A DNA stretch of 64,000 nt from Pseudomonas sp. Leaf48 (GCF_001421885.1 NZ_LMLH01000007.1:19775-83774), one strand, 5' to 3'; shown: positions 50,773-61,388, numbered from the stretch's first letter. Numbers and translations are program-made. The notes: generated by a model from the sequence alone, not told the origin.

Positions 50773-51575
50773 GCGCAATCCTGTTGTTGGAGGCCGTCCC
50801 AGCGGTTGAACAGATCTTTCAACAACGAGGCGGTATCCAGCGGTCGCTCAAGGGGAAACATGTGGCCGCCGGGCATGGTCAGGGACTCGCCCTGGGGCAG
50901 GCGGCCGACGGAACTGGAATGGTGACGCATCACCACGCGGCTATTGTGCCCGCGCACCACCGCCAGGGGCACTTTCAATTGCCGGGTGCTCCCTGGACTG
51001 GTGTGTGGAACGCCACGGTAGATGCTGATTTCCGTGGCCGGGTCGAAACGCAGGCGCAGCTTGTCACCCACCTGGTGCAGGCCATGCTGCAGGTAGGCAT
51101 CAAAGCATTCCGGATCGAAACCGCGAAACAGGGTTTTCCCGGCAAAATAGCGACGGGCACTTTCCAGGTCGCAAAACTCCTCGCGACGTCCCAGGGTGCG
51201 TCCGGCCGGGGTCAGGCGGTCGATGAAACCGAAACGCTTGGCCGCGCGGATGACCCATTGATCGGTGCGGGTAAGTACCGGTGAATCGAGCATGACTACG
51301 CCGCGATACAGCTCGGGACAACGCAATGCCGCGTGCAGGTGCAACACGCCACCGAAGGAGTGGCCAACGCCCCACACCGGTTGTGATTGCTGCTGCAGGT
51401 GATGAATCAGCTCATCGACCAGGTTGTACCAGTTGTCGTCCGCCGGGAAGCGCGGGTCATGGGCGTGTTGCTCCAGATGCGTCACCTGAAACTCGGGTGC
51501 CAGCGCCGCAAACAACTTGCCGTAGGTCCCGGAAGGAAAACCATTGGCGTGGGCGAAAAATATCTGTTGCGACAT
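50769..51575 (-). CDS. Alpha/beta hydrolase (second of the pair)
   Basis: 268 aa. N-terminal FAHANGFPSGTYGKLFAAL, elbow GVGHSFGGV and C-terminal MPGGHMFPLERP, all typical of a Pseudomonas-conserved group of alpha/beta hydrolases. Cap region is short. Cytoplasmic. First gene of a two-gene unit with the preceding hydrolase. Confidence 0.88.
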   Translation of the reverse strand: MSQQIFFAHANGFPSGTYGKLFAALAPEFQVTHLEQHAHDPRFPADDNWYNLVDELIHHLQQQSQPVWGVGHSFGGVLHLHAALRCPELYRGVVMLDSPVLTRTDQWVIRAAKRFGFIDRLTPAGRTLGRREEFCDLESARRYFAGKTLFRGFDPECFDAYLQHGLHQVGDKLRLRFDPATEISIYRGVPHTSPGSTRQLKVPLAVVRGHNSRVVMRHHSSSVGRLPQGESLTMPGGHMFPLERPLDTASLLKDLFNRWDGLQQQDCA

Positions 51576-52065
51576 ACCTGCAAATCCATGAGCGAGAACA
51601 GGGGTTCATTGTCCGCAAGGAAACATCTTGCAGCAATGACCGTAACTGACAGGAATGATGACAGTCAGGTCAGATCAATCATTGGGGTCTTTTGAATCGT
51701 TTGCCCCTCACCCCAGCCCTCTCCCAGAGGGAGAGGGGGCCGACCGAGGTGTCTGGTGTCATACATCGACCTGAGAAATCGAGTCGATTATGGATTCGCA
51801 CAGTACTGTCAGGTCGCAGTATTTCTAAAGAAACCCACGATCAGTCCCCTCTCCCTCCGGGAGAGGGTTAGGGTGAGGGAGCTAACCCAAGAGTCGAGCT
51901 GATTACGGATTCACCCCAGCACTGTCAGGTCGCATTATTTCTAAAGAAACCCACGATCAGTCCCCACTCCCCCTGTAAAAGGTGTAAACGATGTCCCCGG
52001 TCTCATGTGTAAAGGATGTACCGGTCTCTACAGTGAGGGATCGATCCAACTGCGCGAACCCGATC
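51576..52065. other. 490-bp intergenic region rich in repeats, no gene seen
   Basis: Contains a pair of CCTCACCC...GAGAGGG-type units in opposite orientation (about 51704-51738 and 51846-51880) and two direct copies of a 65-bp sequence (51786-51850, 51901-51965). The remainder holds short stop-rich frames without ribosome-binding sites. It probably also contains the promoter of the upstream hydrolase unit. Confidence 0.7.
51786..51965. repeat. Two 65-bp direct repeats with an embedded CTCTCCC palindrome
   Basis: Copy 1 at 51786-51850 and copy 2 at 51901-51965 share CTGTCAGGTCGCA, TATTTCTAAAGAAACCCACG and ATCAGTCCCC, with a few differences. Between and before them lie oppositely oriented AGGGAGAGGG units, so the whole looks like a composite repeat built by local duplication. 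Confidence 0.8.
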
Positions 52066-52509
52066 TCAACGTGCCGGCGGCTGCTCACCCAGCGGCACCA
52101 CCGCCATGGTCAAGCGCGACACGCAACTGGCCTTGCCTTCGTCGCTGGTCAAGCGAATATCCCAGACATGGGTCGTGCGCCCGATGTGAATCGGCTTGGC
52201 CACCGCCGTCACCCGCCCGCTGCGCAGCCCACGCAGATGATTGGCGTTGATTTCAAGGCCCACGCAATAGAACTTGCTGGCGTCGATACACAGGTAGCTG
52301 GCCATTGAGCCCACCGTTTCGGCCAATACCACCGAGGCGCCACCGTGCAGCAAGCCGTAAGGCTGGTGAGTGCGGTGATCGATGACCATGCTCGCGGTCA
52401 GGGACTCTTCGTCGAAGGCTTCGAAACGGATATCCAGCACTTCGCCAATGGTGTTTTTCTGGATTGCGTTCAACTGTTCGATGTTGGGAGTGGTACGCCA
52501 CAGGCTCAT
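52066..52509 (-). CDS. Hotdog-fold thioesterase (PaaI/EntH-like)
   Basis: 147 aa. Hotdog fold with the catalytic segment HQPYGLLHGGASVVLAETVGSMAS, equivalent to the Glu/Asp and His region of PaaI and EntH. Hydrolyses acyl-CoA or acyl-carrier thioesters. It is 32 bp downstream of the acyl-CoA synthetase gene, same strand, so likely co-expressed, with opposing activities that could cycle an acyl-CoA pool. Confidence 0.9.
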   Translation of the reverse strand: MSLWRTTPNIEQLNAIQKNTIGEVLDIRFEAFDEESLTASMVIDHRTHQPYGLLHGGASVVLAETVGSMASYLCIDASKFYCVGLEINANHLRGLRSGRVTAVAKPIHIGRTTHVWDIRLTSDEGKASCVSRLTMAVVPLGEQPPAR

Positions 52510-52541
52510 CGCAGATTTCCCTTATTGGTTTTGTTCGTCCA

Positions 52542-54209
52542 TCAATCCTGCCACAACACGGCTTCGCTGCGCTCGCTCCACTCTTCGAAGCGCCCGCCGT
52601 AAGCCGCTTCGATCACGTTGCGCTTGATCTTCAAGGTCGGTGTGAGAAAACCGTTTTCCACCGCCCAGCTGTCCTTGACCACCACCAGGCGGCGCAGACG
52701 TTCGTGCTTGTCGAGGGCGCTGTTGACCTCTTCCAAAAGTTTTTCCAGGCTCGAATGCAAACCGGCGCGCGCAGACCCGCCGGCATCCTGTTGACCGACC
52801 GCGGACAACACGCACAACCCCAGCGGCGCACTCAAGCCATCGCCGACCACACAGACCTGTTCAATGCGTGAGTGCACCGCCAGGCGATTCTCGATCGGCG
52901 CCGGAGCCACGTATTTGCCTTTGCTGGTCTTGAAGATTTCTTTCAGGCGCCCGGTCAGGCGCAGGTTGCCTTCGGCGTCTTGCTCGCCCTTGTCGCCGGT
53001 GCGCAAAAAGCCGTCTACGGTGAGGGTGTCGGCAGTTTTTTCCGGTTCCTTGTAATACCCGAGCATGGTGGCGCCACTGCGCACCAAAACCTCCCCCGTG
53101 TCGTCAATCCGCACTTCGACATCCGGGCAAGGCTTGCCGATCCAACCCGGCTTGTTCTGCCCCGGCAAACAGATATGCGAATAACCGCAGCTTTCGGTCA
53201 TGCCGTAGACCTCCAGCACATCCAGCCCCAACTTGCGGTACCACAGGAGCAAGGTCTGCGGCACCGGCGCAGCACCGGACAGGGCTACTCGCAAGGCATC
53301 CAGCCCAAGCCCGACCAGGACCTTGTGCCCGACCCGCTTGCCGATAAATGGCAGGCCAAGCAGGAAGTCGAGACGTTTGGCCGGGATTTTGCCGTAGACG
53401 CCCATCTGGAATTTGGTCCAGATGCGTGGCACGCCAAACAGTGCCGTTGGCCGCGCCCTTTGCAGGTCAGTCAAAAAGGTGTCGAGGCTCTCGGCAAAGA
53501 ACACCGTTTGCCCCGTATAGATCGACGCCATCTCGACGAACATCCGCTCGGCCACGTGGCACAGCGGCAGATACGACAGAAGCCGGTCCGATTCATTGAG
53601 ACCGAACAGTCCGGTGCCGCGAGTGGTCGCAAACCCCAGGTTGCCGAAGCTGTGCATCACCCCTTTGGGCACGCCGGTGGTCCCAGAGGTGTAGATGATG
53701 GTTGCCAGTTGATCGGCAGCGGGCTTTGGGTTGTCCTGGATCGGTGAACTGTGTAGCAGATCGCTCCAGCCGAAATCAAAGGTGCCAGGCGGATGCAACG
53801 GCAGGCTGATGGTCGGCAGTTGCGGGTTGACCCCGCGGGACATCCCCGGCCAGTCGTCGAGTTTGCCGATGAACGCCAGCGCCGCTTCGGAATGCTCAAG
53901 TACCTGGGCAACTGACTCTGCGGTGAGGTTCGGGTACAGCGGCACTGACACGTGCCCGGCCATCCAGATCGCCAGGTCGGCGATGATCCAGTGCGCGCAG
54001 TTTTTCGATATCAGGGCGATGTGGCTACCCTGGGGCAGTTCCCGCGCGCGCAACCAGTGGGCTGCGCAACGGGCCTGATGACCGACGTCCGCCCAGGTCA
54101 ATGTCTCGACCTGGCCGCCTCCGACAGGCTGCACCAGGAAGCGCTGCTGGGGATGACGGGCCTCACGCTCGTAGAAAACGTCCAGCGGCAAACGAAAAGC
54201 AGCAGACAT
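52542..54209 (-). CDS. AMP-dependent acyl-CoA synthetase (long-chain type)
   Basis: 555 aa from the ATG at 54209. P-loop-like motif IIYTSGTTGVPKGVMH, the YGMTES A5 region and the FLRTGDKGEQDAEG A7 region identify an adenylate-forming acyl-CoA ligase with the long-chain arrangement. Activates a fatty acid to its CoA thioester. Paired with a thioesterase gene. Cytoplasmic or membrane-peripheral. Confidence 0.92.
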   Translation of the reverse strand: MSAAFRLPLDVFYEREARHPQQRFLVQPVGGGQVETLTWADVGHQARCAAHWLRARELPQGSHIALISKNCAHWIIADLAIWMAGHVSVPLYPNLTAESVAQVLEHSEAALAFIGKLDDWPGMSRGVNPQLPTISLPLHPPGTFDFGWSDLLHSSPIQDNPKPAADQLATIIYTSGTTGVPKGVMHSFGNLGFATTRGTGLFGLNESDRLLSYLPLCHVAERMFVEMASIYTGQTVFFAESLDTFLTDLQRARPTALFGVPRIWTKFQMGVYGKIPAKRLDFLLGLPFIGKRVGHKVLVGLGLDALRVALSGAAPVPQTLLLWYRKLGLDVLEVYGMTESCGYSHICLPGQNKPGWIGKPCPDVEVRIDDTGEVLVRSGATMLGYYKEPEKTADTLTVDGFLRTGDKGEQDAEGNLRLTGRLKEIFKTSKGKYVAPAPIENRLAVHSRIEQVCVVGDGLSAPLGLCVLSAVGQQDAGGSARAGLHSSLEKLLEEVNSALDKHERLRRLVVVKDSWAVENGFLTPTLKIKRNVIEAAYGGRFEEWSERSEAVLWQD

Positions 54210-54278
54210 GCGACTCGCTCCAGTGTTTTTTTGTTCTGGAGCAAGCGTAGTCAACCAAGCAAGTGCTTGGTTATTTTT

Positions 54279-54734
54279 TTAAGGATGCTTGATGCTGTCG
54301 AGCGTCATCGACCCGACCAAAAGCTCATCACCCTTGATTTCGGCCAACCCGGCGGTGCTCACCTTTTCCGGCGGGTATCCCGCACCGTGTTGCAGGTAGC
54401 TCAACAAGTTGCCCACCAGCGGGTTGTGACTGACCAGCAGGACGTCACTCACCGACACGAGTTGCTCGGCCACTTTGTCCGAATCGGAGTCCGGGGTCAG
54501 CCAGTCGACGGTGCGGATTTCCGGTTCGAAGCCCAACGTCTCGCGCACCAGTTGCGCGGTCTGCTGTGCGCGCAGGTAAGGGCTGGCATAGATCGCAGTC
54601 AGCGGTTGCCCCATCAACAACGCGGCGCTGTGAAGCACTTCCTCGCGCCCCCGCTCCGTCAGCTCCCGCTCCGAATCGTGGACGCGCGAACCGTGTGGCA
54701 CGGCTTCACCATGACGCAATACCCAGAGTTTCAT
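54279..54734 (-). CDS. sixA: Phosphohistidine phosphatase SixA
   Basis: 151 aa histidine phosphatase. RHG motif in LWVLRHGEAVPHG (residues 3-15), YASPYLRAQQTAQL and LLVSHNPLVGNLL, with the second catalytic His. SixA removes phosphate from phosphohistidine, for instance in NPr or ArcB. Overlaps the DUF4389 gene by 4 bp. Confidence 0.92.
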   Translation of the reverse strand: MKLWVLRHGEAVPHGSRVHDSERELTERGREEVLHSAALLMGQPLTAIYASPYLRAQQTAQLVRETLGFEPEIRTVDWLTPDSDSDKVAEQLVSVSDVLLVSHNPLVGNLLSYLQHGAGYPPEKVSTAGLAEIKGDELLVGSMTLDSIKHP

Positions 54735-55078
54735 AGTTTGGGTTCCTCATCTCGTACCGGATGCGGTGCGGGCGCCACGGCATGCGGTGCTTCACCTTCC
54801 GGTGTGCGTGGCGTCGGCCAGTCGGCGAACGGCCAGGGCTTCTGGTCGCTGTGAAAAGTGCCGAAACGACCGATCTGTGCCAGGAACTGGCTCAGGCTGT
54901 CGCCGAAGTTCATCAAGCTGGCGCTCGGGGCGCCATAGACCAAACGATAGATCAACTGCACCAGCACGACGCCGCCCAGGATGAACTGCGCCACTTGCCA
55001 GATCACTACATAGACGACCATCCACAACACCCGCAGCAGGATGGATTCGTACCGGGCTTCTATTTTCGGATCGTTCAT
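54731..55078 (-). CDS. DUF4389 family membrane protein
   Basis: 115 aa from the ATG at 55078. One or two membrane helices in residues 14-45 (LLRVLWMVVYVVIWQVAQFILGGVVLVQLIYRLVYG), then a polar Pro-rich tail. DUF4389 proteins are small membrane proteins of unknown function. Overlaps sixA by 4 bp and lies 16 bp after gpsA; the gpsA-DUF4389-sixA order is conserved in Pseudomonas (from memory). Confidence 0.87.
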   Translation of the reverse strand: MNDPKIEARYESILLRVLWMVVYVVIWQVAQFILGGVVLVQLIYRLVYGAPSASLMNFGDSLSQFLAQIGRFGTFHSDQKPWPFADWPTPRTPEGEAPHAVAPAPHPVRDEEPKL

Positions 55079-55094
55079 GCGAGCTCCCTGATGC

Positions 55095-56120
55095 TTAGTT
55101 GAAACCACTGGTGGAAATGAAATCGACGTCGGTTTTCGGCTCGCCACGCATTAACAGACCAATGACCTGCTCCAACGTGCGTCCTTCGAACAGAATCGCG
55201 TGCAACCCGGCGACCAGCGGCATGTACACACCGACTTCCTGGGCCTTGGCCTTGAGCACCTTGAGGGTGTTGACCCCCTCGGCGACTTCGCCCAGGCGCG
55301 TGACCGCCTCTTCCAGGCTCAGGCCCTGGCCGAGGGCGAACCCGACCTGGTAGTTACGGCTCTTGGGTGAAGAGCAGGTGACGATCAGGTCACCTACGCC
55401 GGCAAGCCCGAGGAACGTCATCGGGTTGGCGCCCTGGTTCACCGCGAAGCGGGTCATTTCCGCCAGCGCCCGGGTGATCAGCATGCTTTTGGTATTTTCC
55501 CCCATGCCCAGCGCCACCGCCATGCCGGCGATGATTGCGTAGACGTTCTTCAGGGCCCCACCCAACTCCACGCCGAAACGGTCGGCGCTGGCGTAGACGC
55601 GAAAAGTCCGGCCATGCAAAGCCGCCTGGACCTGCCGGCACAGCTCTTCGTCTTCACTGGCAACCACAGTCGCGGTCAGCGCGTGTTCAGCGATTTCCCG
55701 CGCGAGGTTGGGCCCCGACAACACACCGATGCGAGCTTGCGGAGCGATCTCTTCGAGAATCTCGCTCATCAGTTTGAACGTCTGGGCTTCGATGCCTTTG
55801 GTCAGGCTTACCAGCAACTTGCCAGTCAAGCGTTCGGCATGGGGCACCAGCACCGAGCGCAACGCGCTGGACGGCAGTGCAACGAAACACAGCTCGCAGG
55901 CTTCGAGGGTGGTCACAAGGTCGGTGACCGGCGTGACGCCGGGCAGAATCTTGATGCCTTTGAGGTAGCGCGGGTTCTCGCGATTGACCCGAATGGCCTC
56001 GGCCTGCTCGGGGTCACGCATCCACTGCAGCACCTGATGCCCGTTCTCGGCCAGCAGATTAGCCACGGCGGTACCAAAACTTCCGCCTCCCAGGACCGCA
56101 ATTGGGCGCTGTTCAGTCAT
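55095..56120 (-). CDS. gpsA: Glycerol-3-phosphate dehydrogenase [NAD(P)+]
   Basis: 341 aa from the ATG at 56120. NAD(P)-binding start [42 protein letters not shown], and [27 protein letters not shown] with the catalytic Lys are all present. Makes sn-glycerol 3-phosphate from dihydroxyacetone phosphate for phospholipid synthesis. Heads an operon with DUF4389 and sixA genes. Confidence 0.95.
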   Translation of the reverse strand: MTEQRPIAVLGGGSFGTAVANLLAENGHQVLQWMRDPEQAEAIRVNRENPRYLKGIKILPGVTPVTDLVTTLEACELCFVALPSSALRSVLVPHAERLTGKLLVSLTKGIEAQTFKLMSEILEEIAPQARIGVLSGPNLAREIAEHALTATVVASEDEELCRQVQAALHGRTFRVYASADRFGVELGGALKNVYAIIAGMAVALGMGENTKSMLITRALAEMTRFAVNQGANPMTFLGLAGVGDLIVTCSSPKSRNYQVGFALGQGLSLEEAVTRLGEVAEGVNTLKVLKAKAQEVGVYMPLVAGLHAILFEGRTLEQVIGLLMRGEPKTDVDFISTSGFN

Positions 56121-56315
56121 ATGCAATCCGTTAATCCATACCAGTGGCGATGTTGGCATTATACGGAGCGGCCCATCCTCGACCAGCCCCGCTGTTAATT
56201 ACCGACTTTTGTAGGAAGAAGCCCGATAGATCCGCGGAAAATGCCAGCATCATCAATGGAAAAGTCGATCAGCTCGGTTAACATGCGCGCCATCCATCGT
56301 TGACAGGGATGTGCT

Positions 56316-58439
56316 GTGACCCCGGATTTCGCTTCATCACGTTCGCCGCTGGTGCTGGCGCTGATCTTCAGTTCGCCATTGCTGGCCGACGACCTGTTTC
56401 TCGACGGTGAGGAAATGCCGCAAGTGTTGACGGCCACGCGCCTGAAGCAGTCGCCGGCTGCCGTGCCGGGGAGCATGACCGTGATCGATAGCGCGCTGAT
56501 TAGCGCCAGTGGCGCCAGGGACGTCAGCGAACTGTTGCGTCTGGTGCCAGGAATGATGGTCGGCAACATCAGTGGCAATCAGGCGGCAGTGAACTATCAC
56601 GGCACCAATGCCACCGAAGCACGGCGCATGCAGGTATTGATCGACGGCCGCTCGGTCTACCGCGCCGGCCTGGCGGTGGTGGACTGGAGTGACATCCCGG
56701 TAGCCATGGAAGACATCGAGCGCATCGAAGTGTTTCGCGGCCCGAACACGGTCAGTTACGGCGCCAATGCGCTGATGGCGGTGGTCAACATCATCACCCG
56801 GCGACCGGCCGACAGCCACGGCACGCGCCTGAAGGTGACCCGGGGGCAGCGTGGCATCAACGATTTTTACGCCAGCCAGGGTGTCGGCTGGGATGACGGT
56901 GACTTGCGACTGTCCCTGTCCGGCCAGCAGGACGATGGCTTCGACTACGACCGCAGGGGCGCCGATTACCATGACAGCCGTCGCCTGGAGCGCCTCAACC
57001 TCGCGGTCAGTCACACACTCGACGAACGCCAGAGCCTCGATTGGCAATTGAATGCCAAGGACGGCACCAATCAGCGACCCTATGACTACCGTCCGGTGTT
57101 TTCCGGGATAACCAGAGCCGGCGACAATTCCGACGTCACCTCCAAGGATTACGCCGGCTCCTTGCGCTGGAATCTGGACTTCAACCCCGATCACAGTCTG
57201 TATGTCCAGGGCTCGGCCCAGCACTGGGATCGCCAGCAAACCTGGCGTGCCTGTGACGCCGAAGTTTCATTCAGCCCGCAACTGACCGAACTGTGGCAGC
57301 TCAACCCGAACTACACCGAACGCCTGGCCCGCAATATCACCCGGTTCATCGGCTCCGGCGCTCCACCCGGCACCCCGGCCGAGCAGGCGCTGGCCAATCA
57401 GGTACTCGAGCAATGGCGCAACGGTGCCAGTCAGACAGTCTGTGGTGACATCGACCAGAGTGTGCGCGAATCGCGCTACGACCTGGAACTGCAGGACACC
57501 CTGAGCCTGTCCGACAGCCTGCGACTGGTCAGCGGCTTGAACTATCGTTACGACCGGGCGGATTCCGAGACCTACTTCGATGGCACGCTCGATGACACGA
57601 CGTGGCGGGCATTCGGCCAATTCGAGTGGCGCGCCACGCAACACTGGCTGCTGCAAGGCGGCGCCATGTACGAAGACACCCGCTTGATCGGCAGCTCACT
57701 GACCCCGCGCGTCGCCGTCAATTACCTGATCAACCCGCGCCACGGCTTGCGTGCGGTGTATTCTGAAGCGATCCGTTCGCCGGACATGTTCGAGGACAAC
57801 GTCAACTGGAGCTATCGGGTCAGCAATCTGCGACCCGGGGCCTTTGGCCAGTCCAGTGCCCGTTACTTCGTCAGAACCCGCGGTCCCGGTGACCTCGAAC
57901 AAGAGCACATGCGCTCGCGGGAACTGGGCTACAACGGCTATTTTGCCGAGATCGGGCTGGCGCTGGATGTGAAGCTGTTCCACGACGAAATCACCGGCAT
58001 GATCAGCGAACCACTGCGCAACAATCAGTACATTGCCAGTAACTCGAACAAATCACGCTTCTCAGGCGCCGAAACCCAGTTCGACTGGCGGCTCGGCAAT
58101 GCCGATCGCCTGCGGCTGACGTATGCCTATGTCGATGCCGACACCAGCGATCCTCTGGACGCCAGGCAGACTGCGCGCAACAGCGGTTCTGCCGGCTGGC
58201 TGCGCGACTGGGGGCGGGGCTGGAACAGCGCGCTCTTCTACTATGGTGACGATGCCCTCAATGGCTACCGCTTCGAACGGGTCGATGCACGCATCGCCAA
58301 GCGCATCGGCCTGGGCAAGGCCAACCTGGAACTGGCCGGCGTGCTCCAGCAACGCCTGGACAACCAGCCGACCACCTTCGTCGATAACAATTATGACGAG
58401 CGCCAGGTGATGTACTTCAGCGCCGAGCTGGAGCTTTAA
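56316..58439 (+). CDS. TonB-dependent outer-membrane receptor
   Basis: 707 aa from a GTG start; in-frame ATG alternatives are much further in. Plug domain (about residues 35-155) has VLTATRLKQSPAAVPGSMTVID, VPGMMVGNISG and the EVFRGPNTVSYGANALMAVVNIITRRP element; the barrel follows and ends with the aromatic-free Leu terminus (FSAELEL). Resembles small TonB receptors for cobalamin-, catecholate- or unknown solutes; ligand not readable. First gene of a tight three-gene operon (2 bp to the next). Confidence 0.9.
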   Translation: MTPDFASSRSPLVLALIFSSPLLADDLFLDGEEMPQVLTATRLKQSPAAVPGSMTVIDSALISASGARDVSELLRLVPGMMVGNISGNQAAVNYHGTNATEARRMQVLIDGRSVYRAGLAVVDWSDIPVAMEDIERIEVFRGPNTVSYGANALMAVVNIITRRPADSHGTRLKVTRGQRGINDFYASQGVGWDDGDLRLSLSGQQDDGFDYDRRGADYHDSRRLERLNLAVSHTLDERQSLDWQLNAKDGTNQRPYDYRPVFSGITRAGDNSDVTSKDYAGSLRWNLDFNPDHSLYVQGSAQHWDRQQTWRACDAEVSFSPQLTELWQLNPNYTERLARNITRFIGSGAPPGTPAEQALANQVLEQWRNGASQTVCGDIDQSVRESRYDLELQDTLSLSDSLRLVSGLNYRYDRADSETYFDGTLDDTTWRAFGQFEWRATQHWLLQGGAMYEDTRLIGSSLTPRVAVNYLINPRHGLRAVYSEAIRSPDMFEDNVNWSYRVSNLRPGAFGQSSARYFVRTRGPGDLEQEHMRSRELGYNGYFAEIGLALDVKLFHDEITGMISEPLRNNQYIASNSNKSRFSGAETQFDWRLGNADRLRLTYAYVDADTSDPLDARQTARNSGSAGWLRDWGRGWNSALFYYGDDALNGYRFERVDARIAKRIGLGKANLELAGVLQQRLDNQPTTFVDNNYDERQVMYFSAELEL

Positions 58440-58440
58440 G

Positions 58441-59373
58441 ATGCTGCATTGCCAATCATGGAGAACGCCAGGCCTGGGGCGCCTGATGGCGGTGCTATGC
58501 CTGCTGCTGAGCAGTCTTGCAGGCAGCCCGCCAGGTCATGCCGCGGACATTCTGCTGACCGCTGCCGAAGAAACCCCCGGTATGCAGGCGTTTACTCAAG
58601 CCCTGGCCGAGTTGCGGCCGAGCGACAGCGTGCGCTTCCAGGTGCTGGCCAACTTACCTGGGCCAGGCAAACTGCCTGACGATACCCGATTGATTTTGCT
58701 CGACCTGCCGAGCCTCGATTGGCGCCTGCAAGATGCACAGGGCCCGGCCACGCTGGTGTTGCGCATCAGCCGCCTGCAAGCACGGCAACGCCTGAACACC
58801 AGCCTGCCACCCCGGCTCAGCCTGCTGTGGAGCGATCCCCCGCTGGAACGCCAGTTGCGCCTGACCCGCCTGTTGTTGCCTCAGGTCAAACGGGTCGGCG
58901 TGCTCTATGACACGCACAGCGAATTCCTTTTGAGCGAATTGCGGGAGTCGGCCCACCCCTTGGGTCTGGAGGTGGTCCCTCAGCGCTGGGACGATACCCG
59001 CGACAGCCGTCCATTAAACAAACTGCTGAGAAAATGCGAAGTCCTGCTCGGTCTGGACGACCCCGACCTGTACAACTCGTTGACGGCGAAGAACCTGCTG
59101 CTGAGCAGTTATGCACGCCAGCTGGCGCTGATCGGTCCCAATGCCGGCTTCGTCAAGGCCGGCAGCCTGGCCAGCACTTACAGTGATCAGAGCGATTGGC
59201 TGGCCATCCTCGACGAATTGCTCGACCGCCCGCCGGCGACCTGGCCGCGCACGCAATACCCGCACCGATTCAAGGTCGCAAGCAACCCGCAGGTAGCTCG
59301 CTCATTAGGCATCGAACAGATAAACGAAGCGTCAGTCGCGAAATTGCTGGCCGAAGGAGAACGCCGCCCATGA
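58441..59373 (+). CDS. Periplasmic binding protein (ABC substrate-binding type) of the sensory operon
   Basis: 310 aa with signal peptide ending near GHAADI. The mature part resembles the tryptophan/tyrosine-type ABC binding proteins (PF04392): [27 protein letters not shown] and [31 protein letters not shown]. There is no permease or ATPase nearby, so it probably serves signalling with the downstream kinase instead of transport. It overlaps the kinase gene by 4 bp. Confidence 0.82.
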   Translation: MLHCQSWRTPGLGRLMAVLCLLLSSLAGSPPGHAADILLTAAEETPGMQAFTQALAELRPSDSVRFQVLANLPGPGKLPDDTRLILLDLPSLDWRLQDAQGPATLVLRISRLQARQRLNTSLPPRLSLLWSDPPLERQLRLTRLLLPQVKRVGVLYDTHSEFLLSELRESAHPLGLEVVPQRWDDTRDSRPLNKLLRKCEVLLGLDDPDLYNSLTAKNLLLSSYARQLALIGPNAGFVKAGSLASTYSDQSDWLAILDELLDRPPATWPRTQYPHRFKVASNPQVARSLGIEQINEASVAKLLAEGERRP

Positions 59374-61271
59374 GCTTGCGTCGCAGCTGGGACATCAATA
59401 CCCGCACCCAGCTCATCAGCCTCGGCCCTGCCCTGCTGCTGACATTGATGTTGATCAGCTTCTTCACCTTCGTGCGCATTCAGGATTTGCGTCAGGAGAT
59501 CACTCACACGGGTCAGTTGATCGCCAACCAACTGGCCCCCGCCACCGAGTACGGAGTGATCTCGGGCAATAACGAAGTGCTTGAAAGTCTGCTCAAAGCC
59601 ACCCTGGCCACGCCCAACGTGCGTTTTCTGGAGGTCCAGGACAGTGCCAACCGGGTGCTGGTGTACGTCGAGCAACCCACCGCACACCACAATCGCGCGC
59701 AACAGGTGGAAGTCTTCCAGGCACCTGTCCGGCTGCAACGGATCGCCTTGCAAAACGATTTTCTGCAGGGCGGCAAAGTCGCCACAACCACCCCGGGCGA
59801 GGACTATCTGGGCCGGGTCATTGTCGGGCTTTCCAACGATGCCTTCAGTCGGCGCCAGCAGGAAATCCTGCTCAAGGCGGCGATACTGGCGCTATTCGCA
59901 CTGTTGTTCACATTTTTGGTGGCCCGGCGCCTGGCCAGCAGTCTGTCGCAACCGATCCGCGATATCGGCAACGCGGTCAAGGCGATCCAGCAAGGTGATT
60001 ACAAAAGACCGCTGCCCATCGTCGACGACACCGAGCTGGGAGCGTTGTCGCAACACATCAACAACCTCGCCGGAGCCCTTGAACAGGCCAGTCGCGAACA
60101 GCATCAGGCAATGGCTCAGTTGATCCAGACCCGTGAAGAAGCGGAAATGGCCAATAACGCCAAGTCCGACTTCCTCGCCATGATGAGCCATGAATTGCGC
60201 ACGCCGATGAATGGCGTGCTGGGCATGCTGCAGTTGCTGGAAACCACCGACCTCACCGAAGAGCAGGTCGAATACGCGGCGCTGGCCTGCGAATCCACCG
60301 AACATCTGCTCAAGGTCATCAATGACATTCTGGATTTCTCCCGTATCGAGCGTTCGGAACTGGAGCTCGAACACATTGCGTTCAACCTCGCCGACCTGAT
60401 CGCCAGCTGCGCCCAGTCGTTCCATCACAGCGCTGCGCAACGCAGGCTCGATCTGCAATTGAGAGTCCCCGAAGACATGCGCCGGTTGCAGGTGAAAGGC
60501 GATCCGACGCGCATCCGCCAGATACTGGTCAACCTGATCGGCAACGCGCTGAAATTCACCGAGCAGGGAAGCATCAGCATCGAAGCGCAGTGGCAGTCGC
60601 TGGATCACGAATTGCTGTGGTTCACCTGCACCGTCCGTGACAGCGGAATCGGCATCCCGGCCGAGAGCCTGGAATTGATGTTCAACGCCTTTCAGCAGGC
60701 TGACAGTTCCATTTCCCGGCGCTATGGCGGTACCGGCCTGGGTTTGCCGATTGCGCGCACCCTCGCCGAACGCATGGGTGGCACGCTGCGCGCCCGGAGC
60801 GAGGAAGGACTGGGTTCGGCGTTCACTCTGGAAATCCCCCTGGCACTCGATCAACACACGCAACCGACCCCGGCCCCGCGCGCGCCAAGCGGCAACAGCG
60901 ACGGTGAGGGGCGCAATGTACTGCTGGTCGAGGACAATCCGGTCAACCAGACGGTCATCGAAGCCATGTTGCGCAGCCTGGGTTTCAAGGTAAGCATTGC
61001 TGGCGACGGCGCGCAGGCGGTACGCAGTGCCGAGAGTCTGATTTTCGAGGCGATTCTGATGGATTGCCGGTTGCCGATCATCGATGGTTATGAGGCCACT
61101 CGGCAAATCCGCCAGTTGCCCGGATGCTCCGATGTGCCAATCATTGCCCTGACCGCCAACGCCTTGCAGGGCGACCGCGAAGCCTGTTTGTCAGTGGGCA
61201 TGAACGATTACCTGGCCAAGCCGTTCAAACGCACTGATTTGCAGCAAATTCTGCAGCGTTGGGTGCAGTAG
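59370..61271 (+). CDS. Hybrid sensor histidine kinase with receiver domain
   Basis: 633 aa from the ATG at 59370. Two membrane helices (about residues 15-35 and 170-190) enclose a periplasmic domain of CHASE8-like size; a HAMP linker ([24 protein letters not shown]) and HisKA with His274 in [15 protein letters not shown] follow, then HATPase (motifs N, G1, G2) and a C-terminal receiver with Asp565 in LMDCRLP. No HPt domain, so it needs a separate phosphotransfer protein. The periplasmic part likely listens to the binding protein encoded just upstream. Confidence 0.92.
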   Translation: MSLRRSWDINTRTQLISLGPALLLTLMLISFFTFVRIQDLRQEITHTGQLIANQLAPATEYGVISGNNEVLESLLKATLATPNVRFLEVQDSANRVLVYVEQPTAHHNRAQQVEVFQAPVRLQRIALQNDFLQGGKVATTTPGEDYLGRVIVGLSNDAFSRRQQEILLKAAILALFALLFTFLVARRLASSLSQPIRDIGNAVKAIQQGDYKRPLPIVDDTELGALSQHINNLAGALEQASREQHQAMAQLIQTREEAEMANNAKSDFLAMMSHELRTPMNGVLGMLQLLETTDLTEEQVEYAALACESTEHLLKVINDILDFSRIERSELELEHIAFNLADLIASCAQSFHHSAAQRRLDLQLRVPEDMRRLQVKGDPTRIRQILVNLIGNALKFTEQGSISIEAQWQSLDHELLWFTCTVRDSGIGIPAESLELMFNAFQQADSSISRRYGGTGLGLPIARTLAERMGGTLRARSEEGLGSAFTLEIPLALDQHTQPTPAPRAPSGNSDGEGRNVLLVEDNPVNQTVIEAMLRSLGFKVSIAGDGAQAVRSAESLIFEAILMDCRLPIIDGYEATRQIRQLPGCSDVPIIALTANALQGDREACLSVGMNDYLAKPFKRTDLQQILQRWVQ

Positions 61272-61368
61272 TGCAGGCCTTTCGACCATCTGCGACTGGC
61301 GTGAAAGGCGAAAGTGCGGCAGTCTTAGGCACCTCGACTGGCCCGAAAATGGGCTTGAATAATAATTT

Positions 61369-61388
61369 CAGTGCACAAGTGTACATTC
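61369..61388. promoter_or_regulatory. Candidate fatty-acid regulator operator upstream of fabA
   Basis: CAGTGCACAAGTGTACATTC is a partly palindromic sequence (GTGCAC/GTGTAC around AA) resembling the operators of the DesT/FabR-type TetR regulators that control unsaturated fatty-acid genes. It lies about 130 bp upstream of the fabA start, in the only region with AT-rich sequence. Exact family membership is inferred. Confidence 0.45.
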
